DNA of 5,904 bases from Pseudomonadota bacterium (lineage in GTDB: Bacteria > Pseudomonadota > Gammaproteobacteria > UBA11654): positions 1 to 5,904 of the forward strand of contig JAPOHS010000060.1 in the NCBI GenBank assembly GCA_029979325.1. Reading direction: 5' to 3'. Below, in pieces: positions 1-5,807 of this stretch. Under the pieces are notes generated by a model. That model saw nothing but the letters and a program-made list of their open reading frames with translations, was not told where the DNA came from and searched no databases. Every line of letters starts with the position of its first letter. Within the stretch, counting starts at the first letter, position 1. The translations under genes were made by a program, and so were the position numbers.

Positions 1-1
1 A

Positions 2-232
2 TCGGATGAGAGCAGCCTATCACTCGAGGAATATTCAAATGAATATCAATTATCTCAAGAAAAACTTGCATTATCTAAGTCTGATGCAATCGTAATGCAT
101 CCAGGGCCGATGAATCGAGGAATTGAAATTTCAAATGAAGTTGCTGACGGAAAACAATCGGTTATCTTGAAGCAAGTAGAAAATGGAGTGGCCGTTCGGA
201 TGGCAGTTCTATCAGAGATATTGAAGCAATAA
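2..232 (+). CDS. pyrB: Aspartate carbamoyltransferase catalytic subunit, C-terminal fragment (5' end outside window)
   Basis: Only the last 76 codons are present; the reading frame is open from the window edge (first full codon at 2) to a TAA at 230-232. The fragment contains [11 protein letters not shown], a hallmark of the C-terminal aspartate-binding domain of ATCase, followed by the family's typical ending ([11 protein letters not shown], then [10 protein letters not shown]). The enzyme joins carbamoyl phosphate and L-aspartate to give N-carbamoyl-L-aspartate, the first committed step of cytosolic pyrimidine synthesis. This ending resembles the PyrB type that works with PyrC or a PyrC-like partner, but the N-terminal part needed to classify it is missing. 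pyrK starts one base after its stop, so the two genes are almost certainly co-transcribed. Identification is secure; nothing can be said about its promoter or any attenuator. Confidence 0.95.
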   Translation, partial: SDESSLSLEEYSNEYQLSQEKLALSKSDAIVMHPGPMNRGIEISNEVADGKQSVILKQVENGVAVRMAVLSEILKQ

Positions 233-233
233 A

Positions 234-1103
234 ATGACAAGCAAAAACATCATTTTTGAAGAAAAGGCAGAGATCGTTGAGCAAATAAGATTTGAAGCAG
301 ATCAATTTATCACGATCGTGAAGGCAGAAAAATCTTCACAAACTGCTAAACCAGGACAATTTGCATTTGTTGAATGCGGAGGAAATACACTCCTCAGAAG
401 GCCTCTCTCATATCTGCGCTCTTCCAAAGAGGCTGGAACAATAGAATTCATGTACAAAACTGTAGGTCATGGACTCGAATCATTGAGTCAAATGAAAAAG
501 GGTGATGCGATCAAAGTCATGGGTCCGATTGGCAATGGATTTGATCATCCTCTAGAAAAAAAATCTGCAATCCTCATCGGCGGAGGCGTCGGTATTCCAC
601 CTGTCTTATTCATGGGTGAAGAGTTAAAAAAAATAAACAAAGGAATTAATTTGGTTGCCTTTTTTGGTTCTGAAATACCTTTTCCATTTCAAACCAGTGC
701 ATCTGACTTGGTCATGCCAGGTATCGATGAAGACATCATTACCACGCTTGATGACATGGAAAATGTGGGCATAGCATGTCGGTTATCCAGTCAAGCGGGT
801 TATGAAGGTTGTCACTCTGGCTTTGTAACCGAACTGGCTGACAGTTATATAGATACACTTTCTGATGAAGAAAAGAATGAAACAATCATTTATGCATGTG
901 GACCAGAAAGTATGTTGGAGGCAGTCGCTGTTTTGGCAAAGAGAAAACAATTGGACTGTATGCTTTCACTTGAGGAACATATGGCATGTGCAATAGGAGG
1001 ATGTGCGGGTTGCACGGTCAAAATCATTGAAAATGGTGATCAAAAAATGAAACGAGTCTGCGTAGACGGGCCAGTATTCAAAGCTGAGCAAATATATACT
1101 TAA
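234..1103 (+). CDS. pyrK: Dihydroorotate dehydrogenase electron-transfer subunit PyrK (FAD / 2Fe-2S)
   Basis: This 289-residue protein has the ferredoxin-reductase-like layout of PyrK. An N-terminal FAD-binding barrel carries RRPLSY (residues 55-60). A nucleotide-binding domain follows with LIGGGVGIPP (114-123) and ACGPESML (221-228). A C-terminal 2Fe-2S loop has cysteines 252, 257, 260 and 276, and the C-x4-C-x2-C-x15-C spacing is close to that of characterised PyrK proteins. PyrK passes electrons from the class 1B dihydroorotate dehydrogenase PyrDB through the Fe-S cluster and FAD to NAD+. It is somewhat longer than typical PyrK (about 250-260 residues), with extra sequence around residues 150-215. 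The ATG lies one base after the pyrB stop, and its TAA overlaps the yggS start (TAATG). No PyrD subunit is in the window, so the partner must be encoded elsewhere. A related flavin reductase role for another dehydrogenase is the main alternative. Confidence 0.9.
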   Translation: MTSKNIIFEEKAEIVEQIRFEADQFITIVKAEKSSQTAKPGQFAFVECGGNTLLRRPLSYLRSSKEAGTIEFMYKTVGHGLESLSQMKKGDAIKVMGPIGNGFDHPLEKKSAILIGGGVGIPPVLFMGEELKKINKGINLVAFFGSEIPFPFQTSASDLVMPGIDEDIITTLDDMENVGIACRLSSQAGYEGCHSGFVTELADSYIDTLSDEEKNETIIYACGPESMLEAVAVLAKRKQLDCMLSLEEHMACAIGGCAGCTVKIIENGDQKMKRVCVDGPVFKAEQIYT

Positions 1104-1771
1104 TGGGGAATTTGGAGAACAATCTTTCATCGATCCTTTCAGAAATTAAAGCAATGGATTGCCCAAACGGAGAACCAAAAATCATTGCTGTTTCAAAAAA
1201 ACAATCACTGGAAAAAATAAGAGCATTGCATGCGCTTGGTATTCAAAATTTTGCTGAAAACTTCGCACAAGAGGCAGTTGAAAGAATCAATCAGCTTGAT
1301 TTAAAAGCCGTTTGGCATTTTATCGGCAACATTCAGTCGAACAAAACAAAACTCATTGCCAATCATTTTGATTGGGTGCATTCAATCACACGATACAAGA
1401 TTGCAGAAAGACTAAATAATCAAAGGAAGCGTGAGGGGGCAATGAATGTGTGCATTCAAGTTAAACTAGATGAGAATGATGCAAGAGAATCGGTTAAACC
1501 CATTGAAGTGAGAAAACTGATGGATGAAATGCAGAATTTAGAAAAGATTAAAATCAGAGGATTAATGGGTATCTCCAGTCCTGAATCTTCTCTTGAAGAG
1601 AAAAATGATGACTTTTGTAGACTAAATCAACTATATAAGGAGCTAATAATTGAAGGTCATGAAATCGATACACTGTCCATGGGAATGTCGGATGATTACA
1701 AGATAGCCATTCAAAATGGGTCAAATATGATTAGAATAGGCACATCATTGTTTGGGAACAGAGAATTTTGA
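1103..1771 (+). CDS. yggS: YggS-family pyridoxal phosphate homeostasis protein
   Basis: The protein is 222 residues, close to the family's usual 225-235, and is a single alanine-racemase-like TIM barrel that binds PLP. The PLP Schiff-base lysine should be K32 in IIAVSKKQ. Other family signatures are AEN (51-53, usually GEN), WHFIGNIQSNK (71-81), LMGISS (154-159), SMGMSDDY (192-199) and RIGTSLFG (211-218), which contacts the cofactor phosphate. YggS/PLPBP proteins have no established catalytic activity; loss disturbs vitamin B6 and amino-acid pools. The start codon overlaps the pyrK stop, and no clear Shine-Dalgarno is visible, so translational coupling is likely. The adjacent proC is the usual partner in Gammaproteobacteria. 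The change from GEN to AEN and the IQ after the HFIG motif are mild departures and do not suggest loss of function. Confidence 0.95.
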   Translation: MGNLENNLSSILSEIKAMDCPNGEPKIIAVSKKQSLEKIRALHALGIQNFAENFAQEAVERINQLDLKAVWHFIGNIQSNKTKLIANHFDWVHSITRYKIAERLNNQRKREGAMNVCIQVKLDENDARESVKPIEVRKLMDEMQNLEKIKIRGLMGISSPESSLEEKNDDFCRLNQLYKELIIEGHEIDTLSMGMSDDYKIAIQNGSNMIRIGTSLFGNREF

Positions 1772-1772
1772 C

Positions 1773-2588
1773 ATGCATGAGAATAAGAATATTGGATTCA
1801 TTGGAGGAGGAATGGTTGCTGAGGCAATCATCAGAGGTCTCATACTGCATGGTCATGATGCGTCAAAAATATTTGTTTCGGACCCAAGTGAAGACAGAAG
1901 AAATATCCTCTCCATTCTCAATAAAAAACTCAATGTCCATGAGAATAATCAAGAGGTTTCTGATCAATCAGATGTCCTCATCATCTGTGTAAAACCCCAA
2001 GTTTTTAAAGAAGCTGCACAATCATTTACCAGTGAAAGCAACGAAAAAATGATCATTTCTGTAGCCGCTGGCATTGAGATTGATTCGATGGTGTCATTGT
2101 TTGGGGAAGGCTCAAAAGTTTGCAGGGTTATGCCCAATACACCTTGCCTGGTTGGAAGAGGAATCTCGGCGCTGATTCAGTCTAATCTGACAGAAAGTGA
2201 AATTGTACTGGCAACATATATTTTTAATTCTGTTGGCAAAACAATATGGGTTCAGAATGAAGAATGGATGCATGCCATTACAGCCGTCTCAGGAAGTGGT
2301 CCAGCCTATTTTTTTCATATGATGGATCTCCTAAAAAAAGCTGCGATGAAATCTGGGATCCCAGAAGATATTGCAGAAACACTTTCTGTACAAACAGCAA
2401 TCGGCTCCAGTCAACTCGCACTCAACAGCGCAGATGATCTTGTCACATTAAAGAAGAAAGTGATGTCTCCTGGAGGCACAACTGAAGCCGCATTTAAGTC
2501 TCTTGATAAAAATGATTTAGATCAGGTTTGGGATGAGGCAATTGAAGCAGCAAAAGTTAGGTCGTTTGAGCTTGGTCAAAATAAATAA
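1773..2588 (+). CDS. proC: Pyrroline-5-carboxylate reductase
   Basis: ProC reduces 1-pyrroline-5-carboxylate to L-proline with NAD(P)H, the last step of proline synthesis in the cytosol. From the chosen ATG at 1773 the protein is 271 residues, the normal family length. The N-terminal Rossmann fold opens with IGFIGGGMVAEAI (7-19), and CVKPQ (72-76) marks the end of the dinucleotide domain. RVMPNTP (118-124) follows. The C-terminal helical dimerisation domain contains VSGSGPAY (172-179) and VMSPGGTTEAAF (230-241), the conserved substrate-binding segments. A longer reading from TTG at 1752 would overlap yggS and add seven residues before the natural N-terminus, so the ATG one base after the yggS stop is preferred. 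Only a weak purine run (AGAG at about -10) precedes it. Confidence 0.96.
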   Translation: MHENKNIGFIGGGMVAEAIIRGLILHGHDASKIFVSDPSEDRRNILSILNKKLNVHENNQEVSDQSDVLIICVKPQVFKEAAQSFTSESNEKMIISVAAGIEIDSMVSLFGEGSKVCRVMPNTPCLVGRGISALIQSNLTESEIVLATYIFNSVGKTIWVQNEEWMHAITAVSGSGPAYFFHMMDLLKKAAMKSGIPEDIAETLSVQTAIGSSQLALNSADDLVTLKKKVMSPGGTTEAAFKSLDKNDLDQVWDEAIEAAKVRSFELGQNK

Positions 2589-2605
2589 TTTCTCATCTTT
2601 CTCAA

Positions 2606-3193
2606 ATGACTGATCTGGCCCTATTCCTTTTTACAACACTTGTTGATGTAGTCTTATTACTGCTTGTCATCAGGATTTTCTCATCACGATGGGTCAGTGA
2701 ATATAATCAAATCAATAAAGCAATAGGCATAATGACTGATCGATTAATCTCTCCACTTGGTCATTCATCTGATCCTCGAAGGCTGGCAATCGTCTCCATA
2801 ATGCTGGCGATAATAATTGAGTTTCTTTCTGGACTTATTTTATTTGGCATGAACTGTATCAAGGGCCCTGGTGTTCTCGATTTATTCCTATTCTCTGGCT
2901 TAAAAATACTTGATCTTGTATTCACTATTTTCTTTTTCTCAATAATTTTGCACGCAATACTCTCTTGGCTTATGCCCAATCAACATAGCAGTGCTTCGGA
3001 CTTTATTAGACAATTGGTTATTCCTGTTTTAAACCCTATTCGAAGACGCCTTCCAGTTCCTGCTGGGCTTGATTTCTCACCTCTTATTGCAATTATCTTG
3101 ATACAGTCATTTTCTCTGCTCATAAATGAAAATATAACCGCAAAAATTCTGCTCAATGGAATTGTTTGTACCAATTTCCAACATCTGGCTTAA
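2606..3193 (+). CDS. yggT: YggT-family integral membrane protein
   Basis: This is a 195-residue inner-membrane protein with two YGGT repeats. Hydrophobic segments fall at about residues 4-25, 60-82, 96-121 and 155-173. The second repeat is the most typical: ILSWLMPN (118-125), then LNPIRRRLPVP (142-152) and GLDFSPLIAIILIQ (154-167). The first repeat has a shortened counterpart, LVIRIF (20-25) followed by ISPLGHSSDPRR (48-59). The molecular role of YggT is not firmly established; relatives have been linked to osmotic or ion-stress tolerance and, in plastids, to membrane complex assembly. It completes the conserved yggS-proC-yggT trio. The ATG follows the proC stop by 17 nt, and the leader (ATTTCTCATCTTTCTCAA) is pyrimidine-rich with no Shine-Dalgarno, so initiation probably depends on coupling or on an unstructured leader. 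The last 20 or so residues do not look conserved. Confidence 0.92.
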   Translation: MTDLALFLFTTLVDVVLLLLVIRIFSSRWVSEYNQINKAIGIMTDRLISPLGHSSDPRRLAIVSIMLAIIIEFLSGLILFGMNCIKGPGVLDLFLFSGLKILDLVFTIFFFSIILHAILSWLMPNQHSSASDFIRQLVIPVLNPIRRRLPVPAGLDFSPLIAIILIQSFSLLINENITAKILLNGIVCTNFQHLA

Positions 3194-3202
3194 AATAAAT
3201 CG

Positions 3203-4258
3203 ATGATCATTAAAAATGTAAATGTTGAAACACATGACATGCAGTTAAAAGAACCCTATGCGATTGCAGGACATGTTCATGATTCAATTAAGAATACTTT
3301 CATCACCTTAGAGGACTCGGATGGAAATGTTGGGTTTGGGTCATGTGCCACGAAGAATGATTCAGAAGAATCTGTGAAGGAATGCTTTGAGATTTTAAAT
3401 TCCTTCTCATTATCTTTAATTGAAAAAGACCTCACCCCAAATGAAGAAACTTTCAATTGGATTGCATCAGAATTAACTTCAAGTACAGAAGCAAATGCTG
3501 CGATTGACATTGCGATTCATGATTTATGGGCTAAAAGAAGGAAAGAATCGCTCACTGATGCATTGGGCATGAAACATCAGAGTTTTGATACGTCCATCAC
3601 AGTTGGTGTTTCATCTCTGGAAAGGACGGTAGAATTAGCTGAGAAACATATAGAAGATGGATTCTCAATCTTAAAAATTAAAATTGGTGATTGTGTTGAT
3701 GAAGACATCGAACGCATGAAAGCGTTGTTTGCATTGAAGCCTGAGAAAATAAAAATTCGGGTTGATGCCAATAGGGGCTACTCAAAAGAAGAGCTGATCA
3801 AATTTTATGATCAAACATTTGATCTTGGGCTTGAGTTAATAGAGCAGCCAATGGAGATAGATCAAAATGATGAGATGCTTTATTTTCCAGATGAGATAAG
3901 GGAAATTTGCGTTGCAGATGAGAGTCTACAAATCTTCGATGATGCGATACGCCTTGTTCAAGAGCCAAGACCTTTTGGAGTCTTTAATATCAAACTCATG
4001 AAATGTGGTGGTGTTTCAGCTGCAAAAAAAATAGCGGCCTTGGCTCATGAAAATGGTATAAAACTGATGTGGGGATGCTTTGATGAAAGCAAAGTCAGCA
4101 TTTCAGCTGCTTTGCATACTGCGCTCTCATGTGAGAATACTCAATACATTGATTTGGATGGCTTTTTCGATTTAGGATGGGATTTAATGGAAGGCGGTTA
4201 TAAATGTGAGAATGGAATCATGAGCGTTCTAGATAAATCAGGCTTAGGAGTCTATTGA
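3203..4258 (+). CDS. dgcA: Enolase-superfamily racemase: probable N-acetyl-D-glutamate racemase DgcA (formerly dipeptide epimerase-like)
   Basis: The 351-residue protein belongs to the muconate-lactonising branch of the enolase superfamily, in the L-Ala-D/L-Glu epimerase-like group. The N-terminal capping domain spans about 1-120 and the TIM barrel about 125-351. Catalytic residues are visible in order: K158-x-K160 (LKIKIG); metal ligands D188 (RVDANRGY), E214 (IEQPM) and D239 (VADES); and the opposite-face base K264 (FNIKLMKCGG). GCFDES (291-296) and IDLDG (316-320) follow. The pairing with a DUF1611 protein downstream points to DgcA, which interconverts N-acetyl-D- and N-acetyl-L-glutamate in the D-glutamate pathway described in marine Proteobacteria. 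Without that neighbour I would call it a dipeptide epimerase of murein peptide recycling, which remains the alternative. It starts 9 nt after yggT with no clear ribosome site, and its TGA shares a base with the dgcN ATG. Confidence 0.85.
   Translation: MIIKNVNVETHDMQLKEPYAIAGHVHDSIKNTFITLEDSDGNVGFGSCATKNDSEESVKECFEILNSFSLSLIEKDLTPNEETFNWIASELTSSTEANAAIDIAIHDLWAKRRKESLTDALGMKHQSFDTSITVGVSSLERTVELAEKHIEDGFSILKIKIGDCVDEDIERMKALFALKPEKIKIRVDANRGYSKEELIKFYDQTFDLGLELIEQPMEIDQNDEMLYFPDEIREICVADESLQIFDDAIRLVQEPRPFGVFNIKLMKCGGVSAAKKIAALAHENGIKLMWGCFDESKVSISAALHTALSCENTQYIDLDGFFDLGWDLMEGGYKCENGIMSVLDKSGLGVY
4246..4250 (+). promoter_or_regulatory. Shine-Dalgarno of dgcN (AGGAG)
   Basis: A consensus AGGAG lies inside the last codons of dgcA, seven bases before the ATG at 4258. 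It fixes the dgcN start at that ATG and not at the in-frame TTG three bases earlier. It is the only consensus-like ribosome site I can see before any gene in the window. The stop and start overlap as TGATG, so coupled re-initiation is also possible. Confidence 0.8.
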
Positions 4259-5310
4259 TGAAAGATATTTCTGGTACAGCTCTTTTATACAGCGGGGGAC
4301 TGCTGGATGATATCCATGCCAAAACAGCACATGGATTATTAAGATACTCTGATCGATTTCAAATACTGGGTCTTATAGACCCAAAGTTTTATGGTTCTAT
4401 GAGCGCAGATCATGTAGAACACTGCAAAGATAATCTTGAGATATATAAAGATCTATCAACCGCACTGGAAGAATTGACACAGAAACCTAAGTACCTTGTG
4501 ATGGGCGTTGCGTTTGGGGGCGGGATGCTTCCAGAGGAACATCGATCAATCGTAAAGGATGCACTGAGACGTGGAATGGATGTCGTTTGTGGACTGCATC
4601 AACTCTTATCGGAAGATCCTGAGCTTGCAGAACTTGCCGTGAAAAATGATGTAAATATTCATGACATCAGAAAGCCAAAAAAAGCAGAAGAATTGAGATT
4701 TTGGAACGGTGATATCAAAAAAATTGAAATCCCAAAAGTGGCTGTACTTGGAACAGACTGTGCAACGGGAAAAAGAACAATGTGCCAATTCTTGGTTCAG
4801 GCTTTAAGAGAATCTGGCATAAAAACAGAGGTGATCTTCACAGGACAAACAGGATTTCTCCAGGGCTTCAAACACGGGCTAATCCTTGATTCAACTCTGA
4901 ATGATTTTGTTTCGGGTGAGCTTGAAAAAGCAATCATTGATTGTGCACAAGAAGAACAACCAGATTTGATGCTGATTGAAGGACAATCTTCGCTTAGAAA
5001 TCCCTCGGGTCCTTGCGGCTCAGAAATATTGCTTTCTGGGGATGTGGATGCAGTTGTTCTTGCGCATCCAGCGGAGAGAAAATATTTTGATAACTGCGAA
5101 GCGGCCGAGGCTGTTATTCCAGAGTTACAAGATGAAATAGAATTGATCGAGCATTATGGAAAAGAAGTGATCGGGATTGCCATCAATGCAAGTGAGTCAT
5201 TTGACACATCAGGATTGAAACAAGAATTTGCTGTACCTGTATTGAACCCAATATTTGAAGACATAGGACCTTTGGTTGATAAAATTAAGTCGATTCTAAT
5301 TGTTGATTAA
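4258..5310 (+). CDS. dgcN: DUF1611-family P-loop protein: probable D-glutamate N-acetyltransferase DgcN
   Basis: This 350-residue protein has the two-part DUF1611 architecture. An N-terminal Rossmann-like domain (about 1-150) includes GVAFGGGMLPEEHR (83-96) and VVCGLHQLLSED (109-120). A C-terminal P-loop domain (about 155-350) has a phosphate-binding loop GTDCATGKRT (165-174) with the same G-T-D-x3-G-K spacing as dethiobiotin synthetase, then GQTGF (196-200) and IEGQSSL (240-246). Many relatives are annotated only as NAD-dependent epimerase or domain of unknown function. A member in marine bacteria, DgcN, was shown to N-acetylate D-glutamate, with its product passed to DgcA. The adjacent dgcA-like gene, with overlapping stop and start, supports that role here. 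The fold does not resemble GNAT acetyltransferases, so function rests on family and context. It is the last gene of the + strand run and overlaps the 3' end of the opposite-strand TerB-like gene by 15 bp. Confidence 0.84.
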   Translation: MKDISGTALLYSGGLLDDIHAKTAHGLLRYSDRFQILGLIDPKFYGSMSADHVEHCKDNLEIYKDLSTALEELTQKPKYLVMGVAFGGGMLPEEHRSIVKDALRRGMDVVCGLHQLLSEDPELAELAVKNDVNIHDIRKPKKAEELRFWNGDIKKIEIPKVAVLGTDCATGKRTMCQFLVQALRESGIKTEVIFTGQTGFLQGFKHGLILDSTLNDFVSGELEKAIIDCAQEEQPDLMLIEGQSSLRNPSGPCGSEILLSGDVDAVVLAHPAERKYFDNCEAAEAVIPELQDEIELIEHYGKEVIGIAINASESFDTSGLKQEFAVPVLNPIFEDIGPLVDKIKSILIVD

Positions 5311-5739
5311 ATCGTGTTTGATTCTCAAAACACTGGAATTTGAAACGTAAAGAAGATCAGCAATTTTTCTAACCAGATAATCTTCATAACGATCCAATGA
5401 ATCATCGACAAGAGCAAGACGCCAAAGCATCTCAATGATTTCATTCTTGGCTTCGTCGTTGAGCGTCTCATGGAGGGTCCGAGTAAATTCATGCAGAGAA
5501 ACTGAATTATCAGCAATCTTCTCTGCCTCAAGAAACAAATCATGTGCATCTTCTTGATCGAGTAAAAAATACTCTTTTAAGAGTTCTATGATCATTTCAT
5601 TTTCGAGATCATCTTGCTCAAAATCAGCTCTTGCCATTTCAATCAATAGAACAGCAGCAGCCATTTCAACTGAATTGATATCATCATCAACTTTTACTTC
5701 TGGTGAGCCTGATTTGAAAAATTTAAAGAAGTCTGACAC
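5296..5739 (-). CDS. TerB-like (tellurite-resistance TerB family, COG4103-type) protein
   Basis: The 147-residue acidic, largely helical soluble protein matches the small TerB-like family common in Proteobacteria. The duplicated helical signature is visible as AAAVLLIEMARADFEQDD (27-44) and IIEMLWRLALVDDSLDRYEDYLV (from 101), each with clustered acidic residues where TerB proteins bind metal. VSLHEFTRTLHETL (80-93) and VRKIADLLYVS (123-133) are also typical. These proteins have no established enzymatic role, and despite the name most are unrelated to tellurite resistance in practice. The start is a GTG (complement of 5737-5739): no ATG lies in frame upstream before a stop, and a short purine run GAGAAAAA precedes it. 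It stands alone on the - strand, with its own promoter candidate at 5767-5795, and ends with TAG inside the last codons of dgcN. Confidence 0.87.
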   Translation of the reverse strand: MSDFFKFFKSGSPEVKVDDDINSVEMAAAVLLIEMARADFEQDDLENEMIIELLKEYFLLDQEDAHDLFLEAEKIADNSVSLHEFTRTLHETLNDEAKNEIIEMLWRLALVDDSLDRYEDYLVRKIADLLYVSNSSVLRIKHDLINN

Positions 5740-5766
5740 TTTTTTCTCAAAATGATCTATATTTCG

Positions 5767-5795
5767 ATGATATATAAAATAATCACAATTGTGAA
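5767..5795 (-). promoter_or_regulatory. Sigma70-like promoter for the TerB-like gene
   Basis: Read on the - strand, TTCACA (5790-5795) matches the -35 consensus at five of six bases. After a 17-nt spacer, TATCAT (5767-5772) matches the -10 consensus at five of six. Transcription would begin near 5760, giving a leader of about 20 nt before the GTG at 5739. The -35 box overlaps the right half of the palindrome at 5783-5794, so a repressor bound there could block it. The match is by eye; AT-rich DNA yields such matches by chance. Confidence 0.5.
5783..5794. promoter_or_regulatory. 12-bp perfect palindrome, candidate operator
   Basis: TCACAATTGTGA reads identically on both strands and lies in the only real intergenic gap of the window, 13 bp before the ATG at 5808. 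It overlaps the proposed -35 of the divergent TerB-like gene. Its half-sites TGTGA/TCACA resemble the CRP half-site but are in the opposite order and too close for CRP. The binding protein is unknown; a dimeric regulator is inferred only from symmetry and placement. Confidence 0.4.
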
Positions 5796-5807
5796 CTCAT
5801 AGACTTC

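Noticed and set aside
55..240. Minus-strand open frame opposite the pyrB end
   Set aside because: The + strand frame contains the diagnostic [11 protein letters not shown] of ATCase, so the opposite frame is a shadow.
1752..1772. TTG start that would extend ProC by seven residues into yggS
   Set aside because: The ATG at 1773 gives the normal family length and places the Rossmann motif IGFIGGG at residue 7, as expected; the extension residues simply re-read the yggS end in another frame.
1776..1947. CATGAGAATAA occurring twice within proC as a possible repeat element
   Set aside because: Both copies are coding (each includes His-Glu-Asn), only 11 nt long, and AT-rich; no flanking similarity supports a mobile or regulatory repeat.
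2761..3174. Two minus-strand open frames opposite yggT
   Set aside because: The + strand encodes a clear YggT protein through this whole stretch; the antisense frames have no family features or ribosome sites and are shadows.
4255..4257. TTG start for dgcN one codon before the ATG
   Set aside because: The ATG at 4258 has AGGAG at seven bases and forms the common TGATG stop/start overlap; the TTG adds only one residue.
5314..5333. Inverted repeat GTGTTT-N8-AAACAC as a terminator for dgcN
   Set aside because: The stem is only 6 bp with two G-C pairs, there is no T-run after it, and it lies within TerB-like coding sequence; such a short repeat is expected by chance.
5325..5549. Minus-strand open frame nested in the TerB-like gene
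   Set aside because: It is an alternative frame of a gene with clear family motifs, and its translation shows no recognisable domain.
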